From positions 5,394,001 through 5,458,000 of the forward strand of contig NZ_AP021874.1 of assembly GCF_009688945.1 (NCBI RefSeq): DNA of 64,000 nucleotides, given 5' to 3'. The DNA comes from Desulfosarcina alkanivorans. Its GTDB lineage: Bacteria; Desulfobacterota; Desulfobacteria; Desulfobacterales; Desulfosarcinaceae. Shown here piece by piece: positions 27,481 to 39,649 of this stretch (its first letter is position 1; every line of letters starts with the position of its first letter). The position numbers and the translations under genes are program-made. The notes under the pieces are model-generated. The model ran no database searches and had not been told where the DNA came from. It saw nothing but the letters and a program-made list of their open reading frames with translations.

Positions 27481-27897
27481 ATGAGAAGCTACCGAAAAGA
27501 ACTCTGGTTCGAAGTGCCTACCCGTCGGGCATTCGTCAACATCACATCCGACGTGCAGCAGTGCATCGACGACAGCGGGATCAGGGAAGGGCTGGTGCTG
27601 GTCAACGCCATGCACATCACCGCCTCGGTCTTTATCAACGACGACGAAAGCGGCCTGCACCACGACTACGATGTCTGGCTTGAAAAGCTGGCGCCCCATG
27701 CCCCGGTATCCCAGTACCGGCACAACGTGGGCGAGGACAACGCCGATGCCCACATGAAGCGCCAGATCATGGGCCGGGAGGTCGTGGTGGCCATAACGGA
27801 CGGGCGTCTGGATTTCGGCACCTGGGAACGGATTTTTTACGGTGAATTCGACGGGCGGCGTAAAAAACGGGTGCTCGTAAAAATCATCGGGGTTTGA
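27481..27897 (+). CDS. YjbQ/UPF0047-family protein
   Basis: The 138-residue single-domain protein has the family hallmarks 'ITASVFINDDESGLHHDYDVWL', 'QYRHNVGEDNADAHMKRQIMG' and 'TWERIFYGEFDG'. The conserved histidines of the putative active site are present. The E. coli homologue has weak thiamine-phosphate synthase activity, but the physiological role is unclear. Start ATG 27481, with AGGGAG upstream. Length is normal. Confidence 0.85.
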   Translation: MRSYRKELWFEVPTRRAFVNITSDVQQCIDDSGIREGLVLVNAMHITASVFINDDESGLHHDYDVWLEKLAPHAPVSQYRHNVGEDNADAHMKRQIMGREVVVAITDGRLDFGTWERIFYGEFDGRRKKRVLVKIIGV

Positions 27898-28020
27898 GCG
27901 GCAACGACGGGTACCCCTGAAACCGGGGTCGTGGCCCGCCGGCCGACTTTGTTCCTGCAGCAGGTGATTTTCTGATTTGCGGCATTATTATATTGGGACA
28001 TAACGATGCCGGAGGTGCGC

Positions 28021-28323
28021 ATGGACGATGGGTTCGTCTTTCAATGGCCGATGCTGGTGGCTATCCTGGCCGCGCTGATCTATTTCGAGGTGATGCGCCG
28101 GCTGGACAGATACTGGGCCAACCGAACCCCCCTGACGGATGAAGAGCGCCTGTGGAATCATGCCCGGACCATCGGGGTCAGCGAGCATGAAATATTCAAA
28201 CGGGCGGCTGCCAACTGGTCGCTGTCTGTCGACCATGCCGAAGCGGATTTCAAGGCGTACCTGAAAAAGGAAATCCTGCCGCACTACGTCCGCGATTACC
28301 TGCGCAGGCTGAACGCCTCTTAG
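28021..28323 (+). CDS. Small single-pass membrane protein of unknown function
   Basis: The 100-residue protein has one N-terminal transmembrane helix ('MLVAILAALIYFEVM') followed by a charged cytoplasmic helical domain ('LTDEERLWNHARTIGVSEHEIFKRAA', shown in outline). The start at 28021 is preferred over ATG 28006 because GGAGG lies 5 bases before it. No family is recognised. It lies 42 bp upstream of the dehalogenase-like gene on the same strand. Confidence 0.65.
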   Translation: MDDGFVFQWPMLVAILAALIYFEVMRRLDRYWANRTPLTDEERLWNHARTIGVSEHEIFKRAAANWSLSVDHAEADFKAYLKKEILPHYVRDYLRRLNAS

Positions 28324-28365
28324 ACCTGGCGGTTTACCCGCCGCAAACGACAGGAGACGCACCAC

Positions 28366-29262
28366 ATGGCCGGTGTATTGAGAACACCCGATGAAAGCTT
28401 TGACGCGTTGCCCGATTTTCCGTTTGCCCCCAATTACGTGGACAACCTGGACGGTTTCGAGGGGCTTCGCCTGCACTACCTCGACCAGGGTCCTGAAGCG
28501 GCTGACGCCACCTTTCTGTGCCTGCATGGCGAACCGACCTGGAGCTACCTTTACCGCCATATGATCCCGGTCTTCACCCGTGCCGGGGGGCGGGTCGTCG
28601 CACCGGATTTTTTCGGCTTCGGCCGGTCGGACAAACCGGTCGACCCGACGGTATACCATTTTGATTTCCATCGCAACGCCGTGCTGGCGCTGATCGCGCA
28701 TCTGGACCTGACACGCATCACCCTCGTCTGCCAGGACTGGGGCGGCATTGTCGGTCTGACCCTGCCCATGGCCATGCCCGAGCGGTTTTCACACCTGCTG
28801 GTCATGAATACCACCCTGGGCACCGGTGATTATCAGCTCTCGGAGGGGTTTCTGGCATGGCGGTCCTGGGCGAGGAAGAATCCCGATATGCGTCCGGGCA
28901 GGCTGCTCCAGCTGACCTGCCCCCACCTTTCCGCGGCCGAATGCAGGGCCTACGATGCCCCCTTTCCGGAGGCGTCCTACAAGGTGGGTGTCCGGCGATT
29001 TCCGGAAATGGTGCCCGACCACCCCGATGCGCCCGGTGCCCGATTGTCCCGCGATGCCCGCAAATGGCTCGGCCAATCGTGGCAGGGCCGGTCGTTCATG
29101 GCCATCGGGATGCAGGACCCGGTGCTGGGTCCTCCGGTGATGCGGGCATTGAAAAACGATATCCGCAATTGCCCCGACCCGTTGGAAGTCGAAGAAGCGG
29201 GACACTTTGTCCCTGAATGGGGCGAGGGCATCGCCCGGCGGGCACTGGCCGCATTCAATTAG
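28366..29262 (+). CDS. Haloalkane-dehalogenase-type alpha/beta hydrolase
   Basis: The 298-residue cytoplasmic enzyme has the DhlA-type signature 'LHGEPTWSYLYR' (oxyanion/Glu56 region) and nucleophile Asp124 in 'CQDWGG', with Trp125 as a halide ligand. The catalytic histidine is in 'EEAGHFVPEWG'. The nucleophile is aspartate, not serine, which favours dehalogenation of haloalkanes over ester hydrolysis. The second halide-stabilising residue lies in the cap domain and cannot be fixed without alignment. CAGGAG precedes the start. The nearest neighbours (a small membrane protein, selO) give no substrate clue. Confidence 0.8.
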   Translation: MAGVLRTPDESFDALPDFPFAPNYVDNLDGFEGLRLHYLDQGPEAADATFLCLHGEPTWSYLYRHMIPVFTRAGGRVVAPDFFGFGRSDKPVDPTVYHFDFHRNAVLALIAHLDLTRITLVCQDWGGIVGLTLPMAMPERFSHLLVMNTTLGTGDYQLSEGFLAWRSWARKNPDMRPGRLLQLTCPHLSAAECRAYDAPFPEASYKVGVRRFPEMVPDHPDAPGARLSRDARKWLGQSWQGRSFMAIGMQDPVLGPPVMRALKNDIRNCPDPLEVEEAGHFVPEWGEGIARRALAAFN

Positions 29263-29289
29263 CGCAATACAACGACCGATAACCACCAC

Positions 29290-29328
29290 CGGCCATCGCC
29301 GGCGCCCGGCCGGGCCGCCCGATGGCCG
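29290..29328. repeat. Strong GC-rich stem-loop before selO
   Basis: CGGCCATCG (29290-29298) and CGATGGCCG (29320-29328) are perfect complements. The loop between them is itself GC-rich and partly self-complementary. No T-run follows, so it is not a standard terminator. It lies between the dehalogenase-like gene and selO and may stabilise or separate transcripts. Confidence 0.4.
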
Positions 29329-29363
29329 TGATCCATATGCCGTCAGGCGAAGGGACGCCAAGG

Positions 29364-31022
29364 ATGAACCTTCTCGATTCAACGGATTTTATCGCACCCG
29401 GCCAGGCCGCCGCAACAAGGCGGGGAAGCCTGGGAGGCCTGCATTTTGACAACCGTTTCACCCGTGAGCTGCCTGGCGACCCGATCACCCTGAACCGTCG
29501 CCGCCAGGTGTCGGGGGCCTGTTATTCCCTGGTCACGCCGACGGTGGTCGCGGCGCCGCAGCGGGTGGCGTATTCCCGGGAGGTGGCCGATCTGCTGGGA
29601 CTTTCAGTCCATACCTGCGAATCTGAGAATTTTGCCCGGGTGTTCACCGGCAACCGCCTGTTGCCCGGCATGCAGCCCTATGCCATGTGCTATGGCGGTC
29701 ATCAGTTCGGCAACTGGGCCGGGCAGTTGGGCGACGGGCGGGCCATCAACCTCGGTGAGGTGGTCAACCGGGATGGAGCGCGCTGGGTGCTGCAACTCAA
29801 GGGTGCCGGGCCCACGCCCTACTCACGAACGGCCGACGGCCTGGCGGTGCTGCGTTCGTCAGTGCGCGAGTTTTTGTGCAGCGAGGCCATGTTCCACCTG
29901 GGGGTGCCCACCACCCGGGCCCTGAGCCTGACCCTGACCGGCGAGCAGGTGGAGCGGGACATGTTTTACGACGGCCATCCCCGACTGGAACCCGGTGCCG
30001 TGGTCTGCCGGGTTGCCCCGTCATTCATCCGATTCGGCAGTTTCCAGATTTTTGCGGCACGCGGTGAAATGGATGTGCTCAAGCAGCTGGCGGACTACGC
30101 GGTCCGCACCGACTTTCCCCATCTGGGCGAGCCCTCGCCGGACGTCTACCTGCAGTGGTTCGAGGAGGTCTGCCGGCGCACCGCCGATATGGTCGTGCAC
30201 TGGATGCGCGTGGGGTTCGTTCATGGGGTGATGAACACCGACAACATGTCCATCCTGGGGCTGACCATCGATTACGGCCCCTATGGCTGGCTGGAAAATT
30301 ACGACCCCGACTGGACGCCCAACACCACCGACGCCGCCGGTCGGCGTTACCGTTTTGGCCACCAGCCGGCCATTTGCCAGTGGAACCTGGCCCAGCTGGC
30401 CAATGCCATCTATCCGCTGATCGGCCAGGCCGAGCCCCTGCAGGCGGTGCTGGACGGCTACGCGACCGTCTACCGGGAGGGGTGGCAGCGCATGATGGCC
30501 CGCAAGCTGGGCCTTGCCGCGTTCGATCCGCATACGGACGACCTGCTGATTGCCGAACTGCTGGCCATCCTGCCCCTGGCCGAGACCGACATGACCATTT
30601 TCTTCCGTCGCCTGGCCCGGCTCGGGGCCAATGATCCCTCTGCGCCGGCCGCCGGGGAGGACGCGCTCATGGCTCCCCTGATGGACGCCTATTACGTCCC
30701 CGGGCAGCTGACCCCGGCACTGCGCCGCCGAACCGTCAGCTGGCTGCGACGGTATCTGGAACGGGCCGGCCGGGACGACATACCCCACGAGATCCGGGTT
30801 CGGCGAATGAATGCCGTCAACCCCAAATACGTGCTGCGCAACTACATGGCCCAACTGGCCATCGACAAGGCCGAACAGGGCGATTTCACATTGATTCATG
30901 ACCTGCTCGAACTGCTTCGCCGCCCCTATGACAAACAGCCTGAGAGCGAGATCTATGCCGCCAAACGGCCCGACTGGGCCCGCCACCGGCCGGGTTGTTC
31001 GATGCTGTCGTGCAGCTCATGA
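29364..31022 (+). CDS. selO: Protein adenylyltransferase SelO (YdiU)
   Basis: This 552-residue pseudokinase-fold enzyme transfers AMP to Ser/Thr/Tyr of target proteins. Family signatures are all present: 'YGGHQFGNWAGQLGDGRA', 'LKGAGPTPYSRTADG', the catalytic-loop region 'HGVMNTDNMSILGLTIDYGP' and the C-terminal 'PKYVLRNYMAQ'. It ends 'CSMLSCSS', a cysteine where animal SelO has selenocysteine. The ATG at 29364 has AAGGGA about 9 bases upstream; ATGs at 29322 and 29337 lack a ribosome site. Likely redox-linked stress function, known from homologues only. Confidence 0.9.
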   Translation: MNLLDSTDFIAPGQAAATRRGSLGGLHFDNRFTRELPGDPITLNRRRQVSGACYSLVTPTVVAAPQRVAYSREVADLLGLSVHTCESENFARVFTGNRLLPGMQPYAMCYGGHQFGNWAGQLGDGRAINLGEVVNRDGARWVLQLKGAGPTPYSRTADGLAVLRSSVREFLCSEAMFHLGVPTTRALSLTLTGEQVERDMFYDGHPRLEPGAVVCRVAPSFIRFGSFQIFAARGEMDVLKQLADYAVRTDFPHLGEPSPDVYLQWFEEVCRRTADMVVHWMRVGFVHGVMNTDNMSILGLTIDYGPYGWLENYDPDWTPNTTDAAGRRYRFGHQPAICQWNLAQLANAIYPLIGQAEPLQAVLDGYATVYREGWQRMMARKLGLAAFDPHTDDLLIAELLAILPLAETDMTIFFRRLARLGANDPSAPAAGEDALMAPLMDAYYVPGQLTPALRRRTVSWLRRYLERAGRDDIPHEIRVRRMNAVNPKYVLRNYMAQLAIDKAEQGDFTLIHDLLELLRRPYDKQPESEIYAAKRPDWARHRPGCSMLSCSS

Positions 31023-31141
31023 GGCGGTGAACCCTACTGTCCTGATGTCATTCCCATACAGGAGAGGGGACCGCAGTCGATTGCATCGCTTTGGCGACGC
31101 ATACGTTGTCGGCATTCGATTCCCATCTGAAGGAGCGCTAT

Positions 31142-31327
31142 ATGAACCAGTCAACCGAAACCACCACTCCTTCCGCGGATTTGAAATGCCCGACTTGCCG
31201 AGCTCAGCTGAAACGCCGCCGGTCCCGCCATGCCGATGACTGTGAGAGGGTTTGCGGCGGATGCGGGCAGACATTCGATGTGTGCGATAGGGATACCCTG
31301 TCCGAGCTGAAGAAAAAGGCGCCCTGA
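31142..31327 (+). CDS. Small zinc-ribbon-like protein
   Basis: The 61-residue protein has two Cys pairs ('CPTC' and 'CGGC', plus extra Cys at 51 and 65-type positions 'CERVC', 'FDVC') that could bind one zinc ion. A basic 'LKRRRSR' segment lies between them. GAAGGAG, 7 bases before ATG 31142, fixes the start and argues that it is a real gene. Function unknown. Confidence 0.6.
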   Translation: MNQSTETTTPSADLKCPTCRAQLKRRRSRHADDCERVCGGCGQTFDVCDRDTLSELKKKAP

Positions 31328-31371
31328 ACGCCCCATCTCCTGTGTGACGGATATCGGCAGGCGCAGACGGC

Positions 31372-32391
31372 TTATTGAGCGGGAAGGTCCAGGTCCGGAT
31401 AGTGGGTCCGGGCGCAGTCATTGCAGATGCCGTGGCTGAATTCGGCGTCGGAATGCGCCATGATATAGGCCTCGATCTGGTTCCAGCACCCCCTGTCATC
31501 CCTGATTTTTTTGCATACGCTGCAGATCGGCAAAAATCCGCGCAGGGTTTTGACCTCCGAAAGGGACTTCTCAAGCGCGTCGATCACGCGGTCGCGCTCT
31601 TTTTCGGCCTGCTTGCGCATTTCGATTTCCTGCTGGGCGAGTGACAGCTCAACCTTGATTTCGGCCACCTGCTTCAAAATGGCCAGCACCGGCCGCTGGC
31701 CGATTTCAATGCCTTTCTTTCCGCTTTGCCACTGCAGGTAGGCATACAGAAAGGGCAGGGCGAAAATGGAAACAACCAGTCGGCTGACCAGCGTTCCCTT
31801 CATGATGCCCAGGTAGTCGGGCGTTCCCCAGAAGGCGCCGGTGGAAAAAAGGATCACGTCCAGCCACATCACGCCCAACAGCGTCAGGAAGGCCCGTATC
31901 CACAATTTTAAATTCAGGTTCGGTTTGCCCAGATACTCCCATGCGATGGCCAGGAAAACCAGATCGACCATCGTGACCATCACCGAGGCGGCGTTGATCC
32001 GCAGGCTGGGCAGGGGCACGAAGGCAATGCGGGCCGTGCCGATCATATCCATCTGCATGTGAAGGGCGGCGGCGACAGCGGGCATCATCGCGGAAACGCC
32101 CACGATGGTGGATATGGCGATTCGCGTGGCCCGTGGCCCGTCGAACACATAAACGACGAACACGCCCAGCAGCAATGACGTGTAGAACACCGTCGAGCCG
32201 ACGACAAAGGTGATGCCGCTCACATCAACGGCCACACCGGCGTCGGTGACCCATGACATGATCGCCGTGATACCGCCGATCAGCGCATAGAAATGAACCG
32301 GTCCGAACCGGTGGCGCAGGGAATGCGCCCCCAGAACCAGAAAATAGACCACCATGGCTTCCACTATCAAAATCAAGGCATCGTTGCCCAT
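31372..32391 (-). CDS. Seven-helix membrane sensor-like protein with coiled coil and C-terminal cysteine motif
   Basis: The 339-residue protein has seven predicted membrane helices in the first ~220 residues, then a short coiled coil ('ILKQVAEIKVELSLAQQEIEM', listed in outline). The C-terminal 'LRGFLPICSVCKKIRDDRG' with 'GICNDCA' is a Cys4 motif often found at the ends of sensor proteins in Desulfobacterota. No kinase or cyclase domain is attached. It probably senses a membrane-soluble or envelope signal and passes it through the Cys motif. ATG 32391 is preferred over GTG 32439. Confidence 0.65.
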   Translation of the reverse strand: MGNDALILIVEAMVVYFLVLGAHSLRHRFGPVHFYALIGGITAIMSWVTDAGVAVDVSGITFVVGSTVFYTSLLLGVFVVYVFDGPRATRIAISTIVGVSAMMPAVAAALHMQMDMIGTARIAFVPLPSLRINAASVMVTMVDLVFLAIAWEYLGKPNLNLKLWIRAFLTLLGVMWLDVILFSTGAFWGTPDYLGIMKGTLVSRLVVSIFALPFLYAYLQWQSGKKGIEIGQRPVLAILKQVAEIKVELSLAQQEIEMRKQAEKERDRVIDALEKSLSEVKTLRGFLPICSVCKKIRDDRGCWNQIEAYIMAHSDAEFSHGICNDCARTHYPDLDLPAQ

Positions 32392-32803
32392 GGCCAGGCA
32401 CCTGCAACCAGACGGTAAAGGGTTAGTCCCGGTCCTCACTACAGTGAATCGGGAGAGACGGTTTCAATCCTTTCACTATCGCCCTTTTTCAGTATTCCAT
32501 TAGCCGGCGGAACCCGAAACGTTAAACGGTGTCCCCACACCCGGGCTGGCCGCCGCCGCATCGCTGCGCCACCCGCTTGCACGCGTTTGGAAAAGATAGC
32601 GCGCCGTGGAGCCAGGATGTTTACCGATAGGCGACGGTTCAGGTGCCGAGCGGAACGCGGGCACCGGGCCGGTTGGCCTTGGGGGCTGGTCATCAGGTCA
32701 GGGCCGACCATGGGCGGCCGCCGGCATCGAAGGGGAAGGCGCCATGCCTGCGCTCCGGTGAAACCGGCAGGCGGCAGGCACAGCGGGGGTGACGTGATTC
32801 AGA
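32392..32803. other. Intergenic region with no supported feature
   Basis: These 412 bases lie between two leftward genes. A 90-codon frame on the minus strand (32439-32711) has no ribosome site and arginine-rich, unfamiliar composition, so I leave it out. No terminator with a T-run was found. Confidence 0.4.
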
Positions 32804-33979
32804 TCATCCCAACAGTTCCAGAACCATTCGGCAGTAGGCCTCCACGCCGGTGAGCAGCACGTCTTCATTGAAATCGAAACGGCAATTGTGCAGCGGTGCG
32901 GACCCTTCCCGTCCGGTGCCCAGGAAGAGGTAGCAGCCCTTGGATGCCTCCAGGAAAAAAGACATGTCTTCCCCGCCCATGGTGGCTTCCGGAACCACCA
33001 CCTTGTCTTCGCCGACCACCTCAATGGCGCAGCGCCTGGCCATTTCGGCCATTTCGGCATCGTTGATGGTTGGCGGATATCCCTGCTGGTAGTCCAGTTC
33101 ATAGGCGGCGCCCATGGATTCGCAGACGCCGCGGACCACCGTTTCCATTCGCTCGGGCCACGACATCCATACGTCCCGGTCAAAGGTCCGGGTCGTACCG
33201 CTCAGTTTGACCGTATCCGGGATAATATTGAACGTGCTGCCGCCATGAAAGGTGCCAACGGTCACCACCGTCGGATTCAGGGGGTTCATCCGGCGGCTGA
33301 CGATCCGCTGCAGGGCGTTGACCACCTGGACCCCGGTATCGATGGGATCGATGCACAGGTGGGGCATGGCACCGTGGCCGCCCTTTCCCGAGATGGTCAG
33401 GTCAAAACGATCCATGGCCGCCATCAGCGGGCCCGCCTTGACGCCCACGGTTCCCTCCGGCAGGGCCGGCCAGAGGTGGCCGCCGATGGAATAATCCACG
33501 TGGGGATTCTCCATCACGCCCTCCTCGATCATGGGCTTGGCGCCTCCCGGGCCCTCCTCGGCGGGTTGAAAGAGAAACTTCACCTGCCCGTTAATCTTCT
33601 CCTTGAGCGTGCTCAGCACCCGTGCCGCGCCCAGGACCATGGCCATGTGCCCGTCATGGCCGCAGGCATGCATGGCGCCGTCGTGGGTGGAGGCAAAGGG
33701 CAGCCCGGTTTCTTCTTTAACGGGCAGGGCATCCATATCCGATCGCACCAGAACGGTTTTCCCGTTGGTCGCTTCCGGTGTGTCCCCGGACATGAGTCCC
33801 ACCACCCCGGTCCGGGCAATGCCGGTGGTAACGTCCAGTCCGAGACCGGACAGTTGCTCGGCGATGAACGCCGACGTTTTTTTCTCGGTGTAGCCGGTTT
33901 CCGGTATCCGGTGCAGGCTGCGGCGCCAGTCGACGATGGCCGCCTTTTGGGCTGCAACGAGGCGTTTAATATCTGTCAT
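32804..33979 (-). CDS. M20-family amidohydrolase (N-acyl-amino-acid type)
   Basis: The 391-residue protein matches the M20D amidohydrolase/hippuricase group. Metal ligands are in 'MHACGHDGHMAM' (Cys and His), 'PAEEGPGGAKPMIEEG' and 'GGEDMSFF', with 'IGGHLWPALPEG' between. These enzymes hydrolyse N-acyl, indole-conjugated or similar amides of amino acids in the cytoplasm. It lies 101 bp downstream of a sodium-solute symporter in the same direction, suggesting uptake followed by hydrolysis of one substrate. Length is normal and all ligands are intact. Confidence 0.88.
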   Translation of the reverse strand: MTDIKRLVAAQKAAIVDWRRSLHRIPETGYTEKKTSAFIAEQLSGLGLDVTTGIARTGVVGLMSGDTPEATNGKTVLVRSDMDALPVKEETGLPFASTHDGAMHACGHDGHMAMVLGAARVLSTLKEKINGQVKFLFQPAEEGPGGAKPMIEEGVMENPHVDYSIGGHLWPALPEGTVGVKAGPLMAAMDRFDLTISGKGGHGAMPHLCIDPIDTGVQVVNALQRIVSRRMNPLNPTVVTVGTFHGGSTFNIIPDTVKLSGTTRTFDRDVWMSWPERMETVVRGVCESMGAAYELDYQQGYPPTINDAEMAEMARRCAIEVVGEDKVVVPEATMGGEDMSFFLEASKGCYLFLGTGREGSAPLHNCRFDFNEDVLLTGVEAYCRMVLELLG

Positions 33980-34080
33980 GATGGTATCCCATTGGGTTGA
34001 CTCGGGTTTTCAGTTGACGGGGCGGCCGGGACAGGCCCTGCAAACTGCGGCCGGTCCCGGTTCTTACATCCGTGTGTCCG

Positions 34081-35538
34081 CTATAACTCGACGAACTGAC
34101 GCACATGTTTTTTATCCATGGGTTTGGTCAGCAGCGAGACAATCACCAATACGACAAGATTGAGCAGCAGTCCCTGAAGGCCGGCGTGGATGCCGGCGAA
34201 TTTGGGGATCAGCTTCAATACGATGGCGTAGTTGAAGATCACACCGGTGAGCACACCGCAGATGGCGCCGGCCCGGGTGGCCCGGGGCCAGAAAAACGTG
34301 GCGATGGCAAGGGGCAGCAGCTGAACAATCGAACCATAGGCGCCCAGCAGCAGGGAAACGAGGGTCTGGCCGCCGAATACGGCCACCAGGTAGGAGACCA
34401 GACCGAAACCCACCACCGAGACCCGTATCCACATGGTGGCTTCCGCTTCGGTGTGTTTTTCTTTTTTGAGCGCTTCCACCAGGTCCTGGGCAAATATGGA
34501 TCCGGCCGCATGGGTGATGGTGTCCTGGGTGGACATGGCTGCGGCCAGGGCAGCCGCCAGGACCAGGCCGATGGCCAGCGGCCCGAATTCCATGTTGGCA
34601 AACATCCACGGCAGAATACGATCGGGCGCGCCGAGGACGTCCGGGTCCACCTGCATGATACCGGCAAACCCGATAAAGAGCACCGGCACCAGAAAGATGG
34701 CAAAGGACGGGTACCAGACGATCGTACGCTTGAGGACGCGTTCACTCTCCGCGGTATAGGCCTTCATGAACAGGTGCGGCCACATGGAGAAGCCCAGCAC
34801 GGAAACCAGCAGGGCCGAGGCATAGGTCATGTACACCATTTTGGTGCCGGGTCCCACCAGCAGGTGGGTGGGCATCTTGGCGGCGATCTGGGTGAACATG
34901 TTGGTCGGTCCCCCGTACAGGGAGAAGGCGAAGTAAAGACCCAGCACCCAGGCCGTGACCACCATGAAAACGCCCTGAAACACATTGGTCCAGGCCACGG
35001 CGCGCACACCGCCGAACAGCACGTACCCGACCACCACCACGTAAGCGATCAATGCCCCGGCCCAGAAGGGGATGCGTCCCTCGGACGCGATCTCGAATAC
35101 ATAGGCGCTGCCCTTCATCTGCAGGGTGATATACTGGATGAACGCCAGGATCGACACCACGGCGATGATAACGGAAAGCGCTTTGGACTGGAACCGGTCG
35201 GCGAAGAGCTGGGCCTGGGTGACGTATTTGAATTTTGCACCGGCACGGGCTGCCCGCGGCCCCCAGATCCACCAGGGCACCAGGCCCAGGGCGCAGTAAC
35301 CCAGAATGTAAAATGCCGCCGCACCCTTGGAATATGCCCAGCCCGGTCCGCCCAGGTAGGCAAAGGCACTGAATATGGCGCCGCCCATCAAAAAATAAAG
35401 CACCACAAAACCCAGGTTCCGGTTGGCGGCAATGTATTCCTGTACGGAGCTTTCTCGCCCGCGACCGGCAAACGAACCGATGCAAAACACGATAAACAGG
35501 TACACCACGATAACCGACAAGGTGATCATCCAGCTCAT
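34081..35538 (-). CDS. Sodium:solute symporter (SSS family)
   Basis: The 485-residue protein has about 13 membrane helices and the family features 'EYIAANRNLGF', 'GGVRAVAWTNVFQGVFM' and 'AAALAAAMSTQDTITHAAGS' (sodium-site helix). It should import an organic substrate with Na+. Its ATG at 35538 overlaps the stop of a short upstream reading frame (ATGA), the usual layout for symporters with a small partner. The M20 amidohydrolase follows in the same operon. Confidence 0.88.
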   Translation of the reverse strand: MSWMITLSVIVVYLFIVFCIGSFAGRGRESSVQEYIAANRNLGFVVLYFLMGGAIFSAFAYLGGPGWAYSKGAAAFYILGYCALGLVPWWIWGPRAARAGAKFKYVTQAQLFADRFQSKALSVIIAVVSILAFIQYITLQMKGSAYVFEIASEGRIPFWAGALIAYVVVVGYVLFGGVRAVAWTNVFQGVFMVVTAWVLGLYFAFSLYGGPTNMFTQIAAKMPTHLLVGPGTKMVYMTYASALLVSVLGFSMWPHLFMKAYTAESERVLKRTIVWYPSFAIFLVPVLFIGFAGIMQVDPDVLGAPDRILPWMFANMEFGPLAIGLVLAAALAAAMSTQDTITHAAGSIFAQDLVEALKKEKHTEAEATMWIRVSVVGFGLVSYLVAVFGGQTLVSLLLGAYGSIVQLLPLAIATFFWPRATRAGAICGVLTGVIFNYAIVLKLIPKFAGIHAGLQGLLLNLVVLVIVSLLTKPMDKKHVRQFVEL

Positions 35539-35630
35539 GCGGCACCCCCTTTCCCGGCATCCGCTTTGCCCTCGGTCAGGTAGAGCGCCGCCAGCACGAC
35601 GAACTGAACGAAGCCGTCGGCAGGGAGAGA
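35535..35630 (-). pseudogene. Remnant of a small symporter-partner gene
   Basis: Read leftward, the last ~30 codons before the symporter encode a hydrophobic helix then a charged tail ('FVQFVVLAALYLTEG', 'KADAGKGG'). They stop at 35535 in a 4-base overlap with the symporter start. This looks like the C-terminus of the small membrane proteins that accompany SSS symporters. Upstream of about 35630 the frame (ATG 35780) runs antisense to a better-supported rightward gene, so the 5' part appears lost. Confidence 0.4.
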
Positions 35631-35666
35631 AAACGCAACCTGATCAACCAGCTGGGCCGCTATGAC

Positions 35667-36077
35667 ATGCATCACTACATCAGCAGACGCGCCCTGGAAG
35701 ATTATGTGCTTGCCTGCCGGGATCCCGAAGAGCGCCGCTGGAAGGTCCGCCATCTCAGGGAAATAATCGGATTTGTCCATAAATATGAGAAGTTCCGGTA
35801 CTACCTGACGGATGTGGACAACGGATTCAATTTCCTGCTTAAATTTTCGAAGGCCGGTAACGCCGCAGAATGGGTTTTCTTCTACTCACATGATCTGTTT
35901 CTCATGCAGGGGCAGCTGAGCGACCAGCTCATCGGGTTTTATACCGGAAACAAGGTCCTTGTCGAGCAGTTTAAAAAAGATACCGATATCGTAAAATCCC
36001 ATGTCCTGGATGAATACCGGGACCCGGCCAGCCTGGAGCGGTTCATCCTCGAACTGGCCGAAAAAGCCGCCGGTTGA
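35667..36077 (+). CDS. Hypothetical protein, probably 5'-truncated
   Basis: The 136-residue frame has good protein-like composition ('FRYYLTDVDNGFNFLLKFSK', 'AEWVFFYSHDLFLMQGQL'), but no family is recognised. There is no ribosome site at ATG 35667. Upstream codons in frame also look coding ('ELNEAVGRERKRNLINQLGRYD', in outline) back to about 35601 without a start, and a stop lies at 35523. The original start was probably removed where this gene meets the leftward symporter operon. It ends 9 bp from the end of convergent carB. Confidence 0.5.
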   Translation: MHHYISRRALEDYVLACRDPEERRWKVRHLREIIGFVHKYEKFRYYLTDVDNGFNFLLKFSKAGNAAEWVFFYSHDLFLMQGQLSDQLIGFYTGNKVLVEQFKKDTDIVKSHVLDEYRDPASLERFILELAEKAAG

Positions 36078-36086
36078 CCCTGAGTC

Positions 36087-39287
<3,201 letters not shown>

Positions 39288-39649
39288 TTCCCCTCCCGGG
39301 TTGGTGGTTGGCGGTGGCCGATCATGGGCGGTCATGGGGTCATTGAAAATGAACAATGATAGCTAAATTAAGTCGGGATAAAAATCAAGTGGCGGTTGCC
39401 GTTGCCAGGACAGTCGGCGGATCGACCGACGGGGCAGACGGGGAAAGACCGTGTAAAATATTTGTAAAAACAACAATATACTTTGTGCCTCCGTCATCGA
39501 TGACCTATACTCCATCGAATTTAACAGAACAAGTCTCAAAGCCAACACAAACGATCGACGGCCAACCCGCATGGTGCGGACATTCGGCGCCCCTACGCCC
39601 CCGATGGCATGGTTTTGAAAGGTGTTCAAACTTTCGGAAGGTGAAAACC

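Noticed and set aside
32439..32711. 90-codon minus-strand frame
   Set aside because: No ribosome site, arginine-rich composition and no similarity to known families.
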